Shown here: positions 9,266 to 17,338 of the stretch, piece after piece
Numbering within the stretch: the stretch's first letter is position 1
Layout of the letters: every line of letters begins with the position of its first letter
Assembly: GCF_010731875.1 (NCBI RefSeq)
Contig: NZ_AP022595.1
Coordinates: forward strand, 3,100,001 to 3,164,000
Reading direction: 5' to 3'
Source: Mycolicibacterium sarraceniae
Lineage (GTDB): Bacteria; Actinomycetota; Actinomycetes; Mycobacteriales; Mycobacteriaceae
Length of the DNA: 64,000 bases
Position numbers and translations under genes: made by a program
The notes under the pieces: model-generated
Told to the model about the DNA's origin: nothing
What the model saw: the letters and a program-made list of their open reading frames with translations, nothing else
Database searches by the model: none

Positions 9266-10486
9266 TTGACTGTCACTTCCCGGCCCGCCGGACCGGCGGC
9301 GTCTCCCACCCTGTGCCCACGCCGGGCACAGCTGGGCATCCTGGCCCTCGCGCTGGGCGGATTTGGCATCGGCACCAATGAGTTCGTTTCGATGGGTCTG
9401 CTGCCCGAGATCGCCGGCGACCTGTACATCTCCGAGCCGACCGCAGGCCACGTCATCTCCGCCTACGCGTTGGGCGTGGTGGTCGGCGCGCCCGTCATCG
9501 CCGCGGTGACCGCCAAGTTCAACCGCAAGATCGTGCTGATGTGCCTGATGGCGCTGTTTGCTATCGGCAACGTAGTCACCGTGTTCGCGCCGAACTATCC
9601 GGTGCTGATCGGGGCGCGTTTCCTCGCAGGCCTGCCACACGGCGCCTTCTTCGGTGTCGCGGCACTGGTGGCCGCTCAACTGTTGGGACCCGACCAGCGG
9701 GCCAAGGCTGTCGCGCAGGTGATGACCGGCCTGACGGTCGCGACCGTCGTCGGCGTGCCACTGGCGTCGTGGCTGGGCCAATTTTTCGGCTGGCGCAGTG
9801 CGTTCGCGTTGGTCGTGGTCATCGGGCTGGTGACGGTGGCCGCGATCTGGATGTGGCTGCCGGACCTGGCGGCGGCCCGCAACACCAACACTCGCACCGA
9901 ACTGGGGGCGCTGCGGCGCCCGCAGGTGTGGCTGGCGCTGGTGATCGGCATGGTCGGTTTCGGCGGCATGTTCGCCGTCTACACCTATATCGCGACCACG
10001 CTGACCGATGTGTCAGGTGTACCGCGGTCCTGGGTTCCGTTGGGGCTGATGGTCTTTGGCGTGGGCATGGTGGTCGGCAACTTGGCCGGCGGCCGGATGG
10101 CCGATCGCTCGGTGATCCGTGGCTTGTATGTGTCCATGGCCTCGTTGGCAGTGGTGCTGGCGATATTCGTTGCGGCCGCGCACAATCCATACACCGCGAT
10201 GCTGCTGCTGTTCGGCATCGGCGCCGGGGGAGCGGCGATCGCCCCTGCGTTGCAGACCCGCCTGATGGATGTCGCCGCCGATGCCCAGACGCTGGCCGCC
10301 GCGCTCAACCACTCGGCGCTCAACATCGCCAATGCATCGGGGGCGTGGATCGGCGGGTTGGTGATCGCCGCGGGGTACGGCTACACCGCGCCGGCCGCGG
10401 CGGGTGCCGCGTTGGCCGTCAGCGGACTGGTGGTGCTCACAATCTCGGTGGCACTGCAGCGTCGTTCTTCGGTTGGCACCCCGTGA
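9266..10486 (+). CDS. MFS exporter, DHA1 (AraJ/sugar-efflux-like) type
   Basis: A 406-aa 12-TM permease. TM1 reads ILALALGGFGIGTNEFVSMG, and loop 2-3 reads VTAKFNRKIVL. LPHGAFFGVAALVAAQL in TM4 is typical of the AraJ/YdhP sugar- and drug-efflux group. The start is a TTG at 9266 (MTVTSRP) with AGAAAG upstream. It opens a four-gene coupled operon: its TGA overlaps the next GTG (GTGA at 10483-10486). With a ROK regulator opposite, a sugar-like substrate is plausible but not shown. Confidence 0.82.
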   Translation: MTVTSRPAGPAASPTLCPRRAQLGILALALGGFGIGTNEFVSMGLLPEIAGDLYISEPTAGHVISAYALGVVVGAPVIAAVTAKFNRKIVLMCLMALFAIGNVVTVFAPNYPVLIGARFLAGLPHGAFFGVAALVAAQLLGPDQRAKAVAQVMTGLTVATVVGVPLASWLGQFFGWRSAFALVVVIGLVTVAAIWMWLPDLAAARNTNTRTELGALRRPQVWLALVIGMVGFGGMFAVYTYIATTLTDVSGVPRSWVPLGLMVFGVGMVVGNLAGGRMADRSVIRGLYVSMASLAVVLAIFVAAAHNPYTAMLLLFGIGAGGAAIAPALQTRLMDVAADAQTLAAALNHSALNIANASGAWIGGLVIAAGYGYTAPAAAGAALAVSGLVVLTISVALQRRSSVGTP

Positions 10487-10611
10487 TCAGGAAAGTCCTG
10501 GCCTTCGTGCGCAGACAGCTCGAGCCCGTGCAGGTGGAACTGTATTTGCCTGCACGGCAGCATATGACGATCGTGATGGGTGAGAGACCCGTCCGGAAGG
10601 AGGCGAGCTGA
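10483..10611 (+). CDS. Small 42-aa basic protein, translationally coupled
   Basis: Begins with a GTG overlapping the MFS stop by 4 nt and ends with a TGA whose last base is the first of the next ATG. The product starts MIRKVLAFVRRQLEP and ends ERPVRKEAS; it is basic and shows no TM segment. The first two-thirds alternate short hydrophobic stretches (VEVELY-like strand, HMTIVMG). I do not recognise it. The double stop-start overlap is the main evidence that it is translated. Confidence 0.55.
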   Translation: MIRKVLAFVRRQLEPVQVELYLPARQHMTIVMGERPVRKEAS

Positions 10612-11219
10612 TGACCGAACAGGTGATCTTCCGCCACGATCCCGACCATCAACCGCAGCTCACCTACCGGAGTGTGCCCAGCGGGTGCGCCGGAGGTGCC
10701 AACACGTTGGCCGAAGCCCGCGCGTCGTACCGGACATGCCTGTCCGCCCGGCTGCACGTGGACCGGCGGGCACTGCCGCCCGTCGTCGAACATATCGAAG
10801 GACTGGTCCGCGGCATGTGGGTGCGCACCAGAATCGGTGCGGTCCATCGGGATAAGTCCAGCGACAGAATGCTTCTGCAGATCTTGCTGGCCGAACAGTC
10901 CGGACTTCGCGATGAAGTGGTCCGCTTGAGCGAGGCGGGGGCCGAGCCGGTCGTCGTGCTCGCTGAGCCTGACCATGCGATCGAGGGGTTGCTCGACCAG
11001 ATGTCGGCGCGCGACGTGCTGTTGGTCGCCCATTCCGATGACAATGGATCCGTCGGGTGGAGTGTGCTCGTCGGGTCGGAATCTGTTATCGGCCATGGTG
11101 TTCCCCATCTGCAGGATGACGCGGTATTGCGAGCGACGCCGGTGGCCACATTCACGCAGACGTGCGCGGGCGTGGGCCAGATGGTGCAGTGCCTGGCCGC
11201 CGCGGACATCGCGTCATGA
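10611..11219 (+). CDS. Hypothetical protein with HicB-like N-terminal fold
   Basis: A 202-aa soluble protein. Residues ~5-50 follow the HicB/partial-RNase-H pattern: a short strand, P-x-G-C-like SVPSGCAGG, then TLAEARASYRTCLSA, like the T-LEEA helix of HicB antitoxins. The remaining ~150 residues contain a likely Rossmann-like or strand-rich segment (AEPVVVLAE, DVLLVAHSD). No HicA toxin is adjacent. It is coupled on both sides: it shares one base with the preceding stop, and its own stop overlaps the HAD start (ATGA). Function unknown; the HicB resemblance is my inference. Confidence 0.6.
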   Translation: MTEQVIFRHDPDHQPQLTYRSVPSGCAGGANTLAEARASYRTCLSARLHVDRRALPPVVEHIEGLVRGMWVRTRIGAVHRDKSSDRMLLQILLAEQSGLRDEVVRLSEAGAEPVVVLAEPDHAIEGLLDQMSARDVLLVAHSDDNGSVGWSVLVGSESVIGHGVPHLQDDAVLRATPVATFTQTCAGVGQMVQCLAAADIAS

Positions 11220-12070
11220 CCGCCTTGCTCGACTCCCCGGTTGACTTCTCGGCCGCGGGGAACACTGATGGGCGGGACTTCTCCGAAGGGAGGACCGTGC
11301 GTAGAACGCCGGAGTGCTGGCTCACCGATATGGACGGTGTGCTGGTGCGCGAGGAGCATGCGCTGCCCGGGGCTGCCGACTTCTTGGCGCGCCTGATCGA
11401 TAAGCAACGCCGATTTCTGGTGCTGACCAACAATTCGATCTATACCCCGCGTGACTTAGCGGCCCGGCTGGCTCGTTCGGGTCTTGACGTGCCGGAAGAG
11501 GCCATCTGGACCTCGGCCATGGCCACCGCGGCGTTCCTGAATGATCAGTTGCCCGGCGGGTCGGCGTACGTCATCGGCGAGGCAGGGCTGACCACCGCGC
11601 TGCATGAGGCGGGATACACGCTGACCGATACGGATCCGGATTTCGTGGTGCTCGGTGAGACGCGCACCTACTCATTCGAGGCGATCACCAAGGCGGTCCG
11701 GCTGATTGGCAAGGGTGCGCGGTTCATTGCCACCAATCCGGACGTCACCGGGCCGTCGGCCGAAGGGCCGATGCCGGCGACGGGCTCGGTGGCCGCGATG
11801 ATCACCAAGGCCACCGGTCGCGAGCCGTACTTCGTCGGCAAACCCAACCCGATGATGTTCCGCAGTGCGCTGAATCGGATCGAAGCACACTCGGAGAGCA
11901 CGGTGATGGTCGGCGATCGGATGGACACCGATGTGGTGGCCGGTATCGAGGCGGGGCTGGAGACGATCCTGGTGCTGACCGGGTCGACGACGCTGGAGGA
12001 TGTCGAGCGCTATCCGTTCCGGCCCGCGCGAGTGTTGCCGTCGATCGCCGAGGCGATAGAGCTGATCTAG
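11216..12070 (+). CDS. HAD-superfamily phosphatase, NagD/HAD-IIA type
   Basis: Predicted phosphatase for small phosphorylated metabolites. Motif I is LTDMDGVLV, motif II LTNNS, the lysine lies in FVGKPNPMMF, and motif III is VMVGDRMDTDVVAG, all in HAD-IIA order with the C2 cap between II and III. The ATG at 11216 overlaps the upstream stop and gives 284 aa. A GTG at 11297 with AAGGGAGG just upstream would give 257 aa, nearer the family length, so the start is uncertain. It is last in the ROK-controlled operon and may dephosphorylate the effector or transported sugar. Confidence 0.83.
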   Translation: MTALLDSPVDFSAAGNTDGRDFSEGRTVRRTPECWLTDMDGVLVREEHALPGAADFLARLIDKQRRFLVLTNNSIYTPRDLAARLARSGLDVPEEAIWTSAMATAAFLNDQLPGGSAYVIGEAGLTTALHEAGYTLTDTDPDFVVLGETRTYSFEAITKAVRLIGKGARFIATNPDVTGPSAEGPMPATGSVAAMITKATGREPYFVGKPNPMMFRSALNRIEAHSESTVMVGDRMDTDVVAGIEAGLETILVLTGSTTLEDVERYPFRPARVLPSIAEAIELI

Positions 12071-12303
12071 ACCTCACCGTCAACACCGCGTTCGAGCCCA
12101 GTCTGACCGGCGGCAACGGCGGACTGTTCTTCGGTGGGCCGAATGCTATGGCCGCCTACGACGGCAAGCCGGTGCCGCTTTTCACGGACCTGGTATGGGG
12201 CGTCTCCAACGTGACGCATCTCGATGGCCGCACGTTCACCGGCGAAAACAAGAAGATTATGAATTCCGGTAAGGAAGCACTAGTGCTGGTCGGTCCCTGT
12301 TGA
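12070..12303 (+). pseudogene. Unrecognised 3' gene fragment
   Basis: Directly after the HAD gene a reading frame of 77 codons continues out of a different frame and ends at TGA 12301-12303. It has coding-like composition and sequence: LTGGNGGLFFGGPNAMAAY, later LVWGVSNVTHL and ending ALVLVGPC. It has no credible start other than ATG 12148. It looks like the tail of a secreted or extracellular protein whose 5' part was lost. I cannot name the family. The remaining ~90 nt to the next gene hold no other feature. M. tuberculosis has fdhF/fdhD here. Confidence 0.4.
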
Positions 12304-12394
12304 TGAATCTCTGACTGGGGATAACTGCCCGCTTTTCGTGCGATTGGGATCCGTACCGTCGGCGGCTGTCAGTCGGTTCCTCGACGCTTCACCC

Positions 12395-12760
12395 ATGACG
12401 ATGTTGACGCGCAACCAGATCGGCGCGCTCGGGGAGCAGCTGGCGGTCGAGCACCTGGCCTCGCTGGGTTTGCGGATCGTGGCGCGCAACTGGCGCTGCC
12501 GCTACGGCGAGCTCGATGTGATCGCCGCCGACGCCGACCGGGCGGTAGTGTTCGTGGAGGTCAAGACCCGCACCGGTGACGGGTACGGCGGCTGGGAGTA
12601 TGCGGTCACCCCGGTCAAGGTGCGCCGCATTCGTCGGCTGGCCGGGTTGTGGTTGGCCGAGCAGGACCAGAGTTGGGCGGCGATCCGCATCGACGTGATC
12701 GGGATTCGGATTGGCCGCCAGCGCACCCCGGAGATCACGCACCTGCGCGGGGTCGGCTGA
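12395..12760 (+). CDS. YraN-family (UPF0102) nuclease-fold protein
   Basis: A 121-aa protein of the YraN/Rv2898c family, with a restriction-endonuclease-like fold. The D-(E/Q)-x-K core is visible as CRYGELDVIAAD followed by VVFVEVKTRTGDGYGG. GALGEQLAVEHL is the N-terminal signature. Biochemical role unsettled. Start at ATG 12395 (MTMLTRNQ) or 12401. Its stop overlaps the next start (TGATG), and the order YraN-ComM-DprA is conserved in mycobacteria. Confidence 0.9.
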   Translation: MTMLTRNQIGALGEQLAVEHLASLGLRIVARNWRCRYGELDVIAADADRAVVFVEVKTRTGDGYGGWEYAVTPVKVRRIRRLAGLWLAEQDQSWAAIRIDVIGIRIGRQRTPEITHLRGVG

Positions 12761-14271
12761 TGGCGTTGGGGCGGGCTTACTCGGTCGCGGTGCGCGGCCT
12801 CGACGGCGAGATCGTCGAGATTGAGGCACACATCTCCTCGGGCTTGCCCGGGGTGTTCCTGGTCGGTCTGCCTGACGCCGCACTGCGCGAGTCGCGTGAC
12901 CGGGTGCGTGCGGCAATCACCAACTGCGGCAACGACTGGCCGCAGTCACGGCTTGTCCTCGCCTTGTCCCCGGCCACCCTGCCCAAAATTGGCTCTCTCT
13001 ACGACATCGCGATCGCGGCGGCGGTGTTGTCCGCCACCAGCAAGCGCCCGTGGGATCGTCTGGAGAAGTCGGTCTTGCTGGGGGAGTTGGCGTTGGATGG
13101 CAGGGTCCGCCCGGTGCGCGGTGTACTGCCAGCGGTGCTGGCCGCCAAACGGCAGGGCTGGCCCACAGTCGTGGTTCCGGTCGCGAACCTGGCCGAGGCC
13201 AGTCTGGTCGACGGGATCGAAGTGCTTGGGGTGCAGACGCTTCAACAGTTGCAGGGCTGGCTCAAAGGCAAGACGGCACTCGGCGATCGTGTCGACGTAT
13301 CAACACCGTCGCCGGAGACGGTGGCCGATCTGGCCGATGTGGTGGGGCAGACCCATGCCCGCTTCGCCGTTGAGGTCGCCGCGGCTGGGGCGCATCATCT
13401 GATGCTCACCGGCCCGCCTGGCGTTGGGAAAACCATGCTGGCGCAACGTCTTCCCGGTCTGTTGCCCAAACTCAACGACAGTGAGGCGTTGGAGGTGACC
13501 GCCATCCACTCGGTCGTCGGATTGCTGTCGGAGAGCACCCCGCTGATTACTCACCCGCCGTTCATCGCACCGCATCACTCGTCGAGCGTGGCGGCTTTGG
13601 TCGGCGGCGGCTCCGGGCTGGCCCGCCCGGGTGCCGTCAGCCGGGCGCACCGCGGCGTGCTCTTCCTCGACGAGTGTGCCGAAATCCGGGTGAGCGTCCT
13701 GGAATCGTTGCGAACGCCATTGGAGGACGGCGAGATTCGGCTGGCCCGCCGTGATGGCGTGGCCTGTTACCCGGCGCGCTTCCAGCTGGTGCTGGCCGCC
13801 AATCCGTGCGCGTGCGCGCAGCCCGACCCGAAAGACTGCATCTGCACCTCACACGAGAAACGCCGCTACCTGGGCAAGCTGTCGGGTCCGCTGATGGACC
13901 GCGTGGATCTACGGGTGGAGATGCACATGGTGCGCGCCGGTGCCTTCGCCCCGGGCGAGGCGGAGAACACCGCCGCGGTACGTCACCGCGTTGCCCAGGC
14001 TCGCGCGGCGGCAGCGGAGCGCTGGCGCCGGTACGGCTTCACGACGAACGCCGAGGTGACCGGGTCGGTGCTGCGCCGAAAGTTTCGCCTCGACACCGTC
14101 GCGATGGCACCGCTGAAGACCGCGCTGGAGCGCGGTGTGCTCAGTATCCGGGGCGTCGACCGCTCATTGCGCGTCGCGTGGACTTTGGCGGATCTGGCCG
14201 GGCGCACGACGCCCAGTGTCGACGACGTCGCGGTGGCGTTGAGCTTCCGCCAGGGAGAGGTTGCGCCATGA
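12760..14271 (+). CDS. ComM/YifB-family Mg-chelatase-like AAA+ ATPase
   Basis: A 503-aa AAA+ protein. It has an N-terminal Lon-protease-like S5 domain (residues ~1-170, ISSGLPGVFLVGLPDAAL), a Mg-chelatase ATPase core with Walker A GPPGVGKT at 218-225 and Walker B GVLFLDECAEI, and a C-terminal helical lid. The Vibrio homologue ComM is a branch-migration helicase in transformation. Adjacency to dprA supports a role in handling recombination intermediates, although mycobacterial competence is not established. Confidence 0.93.
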   Translation: MALGRAYSVAVRGLDGEIVEIEAHISSGLPGVFLVGLPDAALRESRDRVRAAITNCGNDWPQSRLVLALSPATLPKIGSLYDIAIAAAVLSATSKRPWDRLEKSVLLGELALDGRVRPVRGVLPAVLAAKRQGWPTVVVPVANLAEASLVDGIEVLGVQTLQQLQGWLKGKTALGDRVDVSTPSPETVADLADVVGQTHARFAVEVAAAGAHHLMLTGPPGVGKTMLAQRLPGLLPKLNDSEALEVTAIHSVVGLLSESTPLITHPPFIAPHHSSSVAALVGGGSGLARPGAVSRAHRGVLFLDECAEIRVSVLESLRTPLEDGEIRLARRDGVACYPARFQLVLAANPCACAQPDPKDCICTSHEKRRYLGKLSGPLMDRVDLRVEMHMVRAGAFAPGEAENTAAVRHRVAQARAAAAERWRRYGFTTNAEVTGSVLRRKFRLDTVAMAPLKTALERGVLSIRGVDRSLRVAWTLADLAGRTTPSVDDVAVALSFRQGEVAP

Positions 14272-15413
14272 CCGAGAACGAAGCCAGAACGCTGGCCTGG
14301 GCGTATCTGTCCCGAGTCGCTGAACCGCCGTGTGACGAGATCGCCGCGCTGGTCGCCGAAGTCGGGCCCGTGGAGGCGTCGCTGCGGGTCGCCGCGGGCG
14401 AGCTGAGTCCCGCGTTGAGAGAACGCACCGCCGCGCGTCGCGATATCCAGGCGGCCGAAGCAGATCTGGATCTGCTGGAGCGCCGCGGCGGCCGATTGAT
14501 CACCCCGGACGATGACGAATGGCCGGCGTTGGCGTTCGCGGCCTTCGGTGGATCCGCTGTGCGGGACAAGCCGCAGGGCCGGCCGCCGTTGGTCCTGTGG
14601 GCGATCGGTCCGGCCCGCCTCGACGAGCTCGCCCTGCGCTGCGCGGCGATTGTCGGAACCCGCGCTGCGTCCGGGTACGGCGAACATGTGACCGCCGACT
14701 TGGCTGCGGGCCTCGCCGAACGCGAGGTCGCCGTGGTGTCCGGCGGGGCCTACGGGATCGACGGGGCCGCGCATCGTGCTGCACTCGCGGTCGAGGGGCA
14801 GACCGTGGCCGTCCTCGCCGGCGGTCTCGATATTCTCTATCCGGCCGGTCATTCTTCCTTGCTGCACCGGATCAGCAACTCCGGTCTTCTGCTCACCGAG
14901 TATCCACCGGGTGTGCGCCCGGCGCGACATCGTTTCCTGACCCGCAATCGGCTGGTAGCCGCATTGGGTGCGGCTACCGTGGTGGTCGAAGCGGGGGTGC
15001 GCAGTGGGGCGGCGAATACCGCGGCGTGGGCGCGGGCGTTGGGCCGGGTGGTGTGCGCGGTGCCCGGTCCGGTCACGTCGGCATCATCGATCGGCTGCCA
15101 CATCCTGCTGCGGAACGGTGCGGAGTTGGTGACCCGCGCTGAGGAGGTCATCGAATTGGTCGGGCGGGCAGGTGAATTCGCCGACGACCTACCGCGACCA
15201 TCCGGTCCGCTCGACGGTCTCAGCGATGCCGAGAAACAGGTCTACGATGCGCTGCCGGCCCGTGGCACGCTCAGCGCTGACGAGATCGCGGTGGCCTCCG
15301 GCCTGCCACCGATCGGGGTGCTCGGGCCATTGGCGATGCTGGAGATGGCGGGACTGGTGCGCCGCGAGGACGGCTGCTGGAAGCTGGTCCGCCTTCCGGC
15401 GCAACGGGCGTAG
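14268..15413 (+). CDS. dprA: DNA-processing protein DprA
   Basis: A 381-aa DprA/Smf protein that loads RecA on incoming single-stranded DNA in transformable bacteria. The Rossmann core is clear: IVGTRAASGYGEH, VVSGGAYGIDGAAHRAAL, VLAGGLDILYPAGH and RNRLVAALGAATVVVEAG. A C-terminal winged-helix tail (ADEIAVASGLPPIGVLGPL) follows. Start ATG at 14268 overlaps the ComM-like stop by 4 nt, so the two proteins are co-translated. Confidence 0.95.
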   Translation: MTENEARTLAWAYLSRVAEPPCDEIAALVAEVGPVEASLRVAAGELSPALRERTAARRDIQAAEADLDLLERRGGRLITPDDDEWPALAFAAFGGSAVRDKPQGRPPLVLWAIGPARLDELALRCAAIVGTRAASGYGEHVTADLAAGLAEREVAVVSGGAYGIDGAAHRAALAVEGQTVAVLAGGLDILYPAGHSSLLHRISNSGLLLTEYPPGVRPARHRFLTRNRLVAALGAATVVVEAGVRSGAANTAAWARALGRVVCAVPGPVTSASSIGCHILLRNGAELVTRAEEVIELVGRAGEFADDLPRPSGPLDGLSDAEKQVYDALPARGTLSADEIAVASGLPPIGVLGPLAMLEMAGLVRREDGCWKLVRLPAQRA

Positions 15414-15438
15414 CCAGCCCGAAAGCCCAGTCGGTACG

Positions 15439-15444
15439 TATAGT
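15439..15444 (+). promoter_or_regulatory. Putative -10 box of the siderophore-interacting protein gene
   Basis: TATAGT stands 37 nt before the GTG at 15482, followed by GGGAGGCGAT as ribosome-binding site. No good -35 is visible 16-18 nt upstream. I see no clear IdeR box, although the gene family is often iron regulated. Confidence 0.35.
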
Positions 15445-15481
15445 CGCGATGGTTGGCTAACGATTTTCGTCGGGAGGCGAT

Positions 15482-16339
15482 GTGGCGGGTCGACCACTAC
15501 ACACATTTCAGGTCGCACACACCGAGCAGCTCGCACCGCATATGGTGCGCGTCGTTCTCGGTGGCACCGGCTTCGACACCTTCAAGCCCGGTGAGTTCAC
15601 CGATTCTTACGTCAAATTCGTCTTTGTGCGTGACGACGTCGACGTGGCGAAGTTGAAGGGACGCCTCACGCCGCTGACTCTGGACGTCTTCAACAAGCTG
15701 CCAGCAGAACAGCAGCCGACCGTGCGCACCTACACCGTGCGACGGGTGGACGCCAAGGCTCGCCAGATCGCCGTCGATTTCGTGGTGCACGGTGAACAGG
15801 GGGTCGCCGGACCGTGGGCGGCGGCAGCCAAGCCGGGCGACACCATCCACTTGATGGGCCCCGGTGGCGCCTACTCGCCCGACCCGGCCGCCGACTGGTA
15901 TCTGTTCGCCGGTGATGAGGCAGGCCTTCCCGCGATCAGTGCGGCGCTGGAAGCGTTGCCGTCCAACGCCATTGGCAAGGTCTTCATCGAGGTCGCCGGA
16001 CCTGAGGACGAGATCGAGCTGGCCGCACCGGAATCCGTGGAAATCTCGTGGGTCTACCGCGGTGGGCGTGCCGATCTGGTCGGTGACGATCGGGCCGGTG
16101 ACAATGCTCCACTGGTCGAGGCCGTCACCACCGCGGCCTGGTTGCCCGGCCAAGCCCAGGTTTTCATCCATGGGGAAGCGCAAGCCGTCATGCACAACCT
16201 GCGGCCCTACATCCGTAAGGAGCGCGGCGTGGACGCCAAATGGGCGTCCATCTCCGGCTATTGGCGACGCGGCCGCACCGAGGAGACATTCCGACAGTGG
16301 AAGAAGGAACTGGCCGACGCCGAAGGCGACCAGGGCTAG
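15482..16339 (+). CDS. viuB: Siderophore-interacting flavoprotein (ViuB family)
   Basis: A 285-aa FAD-binding ferric-siderophore reductase-like protein that would release iron from imported siderophores in the cytoplasm. FAD-binding features are RTYTVRRVDAKARQIAVDF and VVHGEQGVAGPWAAAAKPGD. The NAD(P)H side includes WYLFAGDEAGLPAISA and the C-terminal ISGYWRRGRTEE typical of SIP proteins. It is at the position of Rv2895c, between dprA and xerC. Start GTG 15482 with GGGAGG seven bases upstream. Confidence 0.9.
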   Translation: MAGRPLHTFQVAHTEQLAPHMVRVVLGGTGFDTFKPGEFTDSYVKFVFVRDDVDVAKLKGRLTPLTLDVFNKLPAEQQPTVRTYTVRRVDAKARQIAVDFVVHGEQGVAGPWAAAAKPGDTIHLMGPGGAYSPDPAADWYLFAGDEAGLPAISAALEALPSNAIGKVFIEVAGPEDEIELAAPESVEISWVYRGGRADLVGDDRAGDNAPLVEAVTTAAWLPGQAQVFIHGEAQAVMHNLRPYIRKERGVDAKWASISGYWRRGRTEETFRQWKKELADAEGDQG

Positions 16340-16416
16340 CAACGGAATAGTCACGACCCGCGGACACGCCGCGCCGGCGTGCCCGAGTCGGCGTCCGCAG
16401 GTGCGACCGTAGGGAA

Positions 16417-17334
16417 GTGGACCCCGGCGACTACGACGCGATCCTTGACGATTACGCCGAGCATCTCGTACTGGAGCGCACCCGCTCCGAGCACACTCGC
16501 CGCGCCTACCTCACCGACCTGCGCTCGCTGTTCGCCTTCGTCGACGAACGTGCCCCCGGCTCCGGTCTGGCGGGCCTGAGTCTGCCGCTGCTGCGCTCCT
16601 GGCTGGCCGCGCAATCCGCCGCCGGGGCAGCCCGCACGACGCTGGCCCGTCGCACCTCGGCGGTCAAGACCTTCACCGCGTGGGCTACCCGCCGCGGTCT
16701 GCTGGCCGACGACCCTGCGGTCCGTCTGCAGCTGCCGAAGGCTCGCCGCACCCTGCCCGCGGTGCTGCGTCAGGATCAGGCGCTGGCCGCCATGGCCGCC
16801 GCCGACCTCGGTGCCGAACAGGGCGACCCGCTGGCTATCCGGGACCGGCTGATCGTCGAGCTGCTCTACGCCACCGGCATCCGCGTCAGCGAGCTGTGCG
16901 GGCTGGACATCGACGACGTCGACACCGGCCGTCGGCTGCTGCGCGTGCTGGGCAAGGGCAACAAACAGCGCACCGTCCCGTTCGGGGCGCCGGCGGCCGA
17001 CGCGCTGAGCGCGTGGCTGACCGACGGGCGGCCGGAACTGGTCAAACCCGAATCCGGCCCGGCACTCCTACTGGGCCCACGCGGCCGTCGGCTCGATCCT
17101 CGCCAGGCCCGCACCGTCGTGCATCAGACGGTCGCGGCCGTCGACGGCGCCCCCGACATGGGTCCGCACGGCCTGCGGCACAGCGCTGCCACGCATCTGC
17201 TGGAAGGTGGGGCGGACCTGCGCATCGTTCAGGAGATCCTGGGCCATTCCACGCTGGCCACCACCCAGCTCTACACCCATGTGACTGTCGCACGGCTGCG
17301 CGCCGTGCACGATCAGGCTCATCCGCGGGCTTGA
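16417..17334 (+). CDS. xerC: Site-specific tyrosine recombinase XerC
   Basis: Resolves chromosome dimers at dif with XerD. A SAM-like core-binding domain spans residues ~1-90, and the catalytic domain follows. The active-site set is visible: Arg156 in [10 protein letters not shown], His251-x-x-Arg254 in [12 protein letters not shown], His277 in GHSTL and the nucleophile Tyr286 in QLYTHV. At 305 aa with an intact C-terminus it is the housekeeping XerC and not a mobile-element integrase, which its syntenic place also shows. Start GTG 16417. Confidence 0.95.
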   Translation: MDPGDYDAILDDYAEHLVLERTRSEHTRRAYLTDLRSLFAFVDERAPGSGLAGLSLPLLRSWLAAQSAAGAARTTLARRTSAVKTFTAWATRRGLLADDPAVRLQLPKARRTLPAVLRQDQALAAMAAADLGAEQGDPLAIRDRLIVELLYATGIRVSELCGLDIDDVDTGRRLLRVLGKGNKQRTVPFGAPAADALSAWLTDGRPELVKPESGPALLLGPRGRRLDPRQARTVVHQTVAAVDGAPDMGPHGLRHSAATHLLEGGADLRIVQEILGHSTLATTQLYTHVTVARLRAVHDQAHPRA

Positions 17335-17338
17335 AAAC

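Noticed and set aside
16417..17334. Reading the tyrosine recombinase as a phage or island integrase.
   Set aside because: It is XerC length, lies in the conserved dprA-viuB-xerC-rpsB order, and no attachment site or phage gene is nearby.
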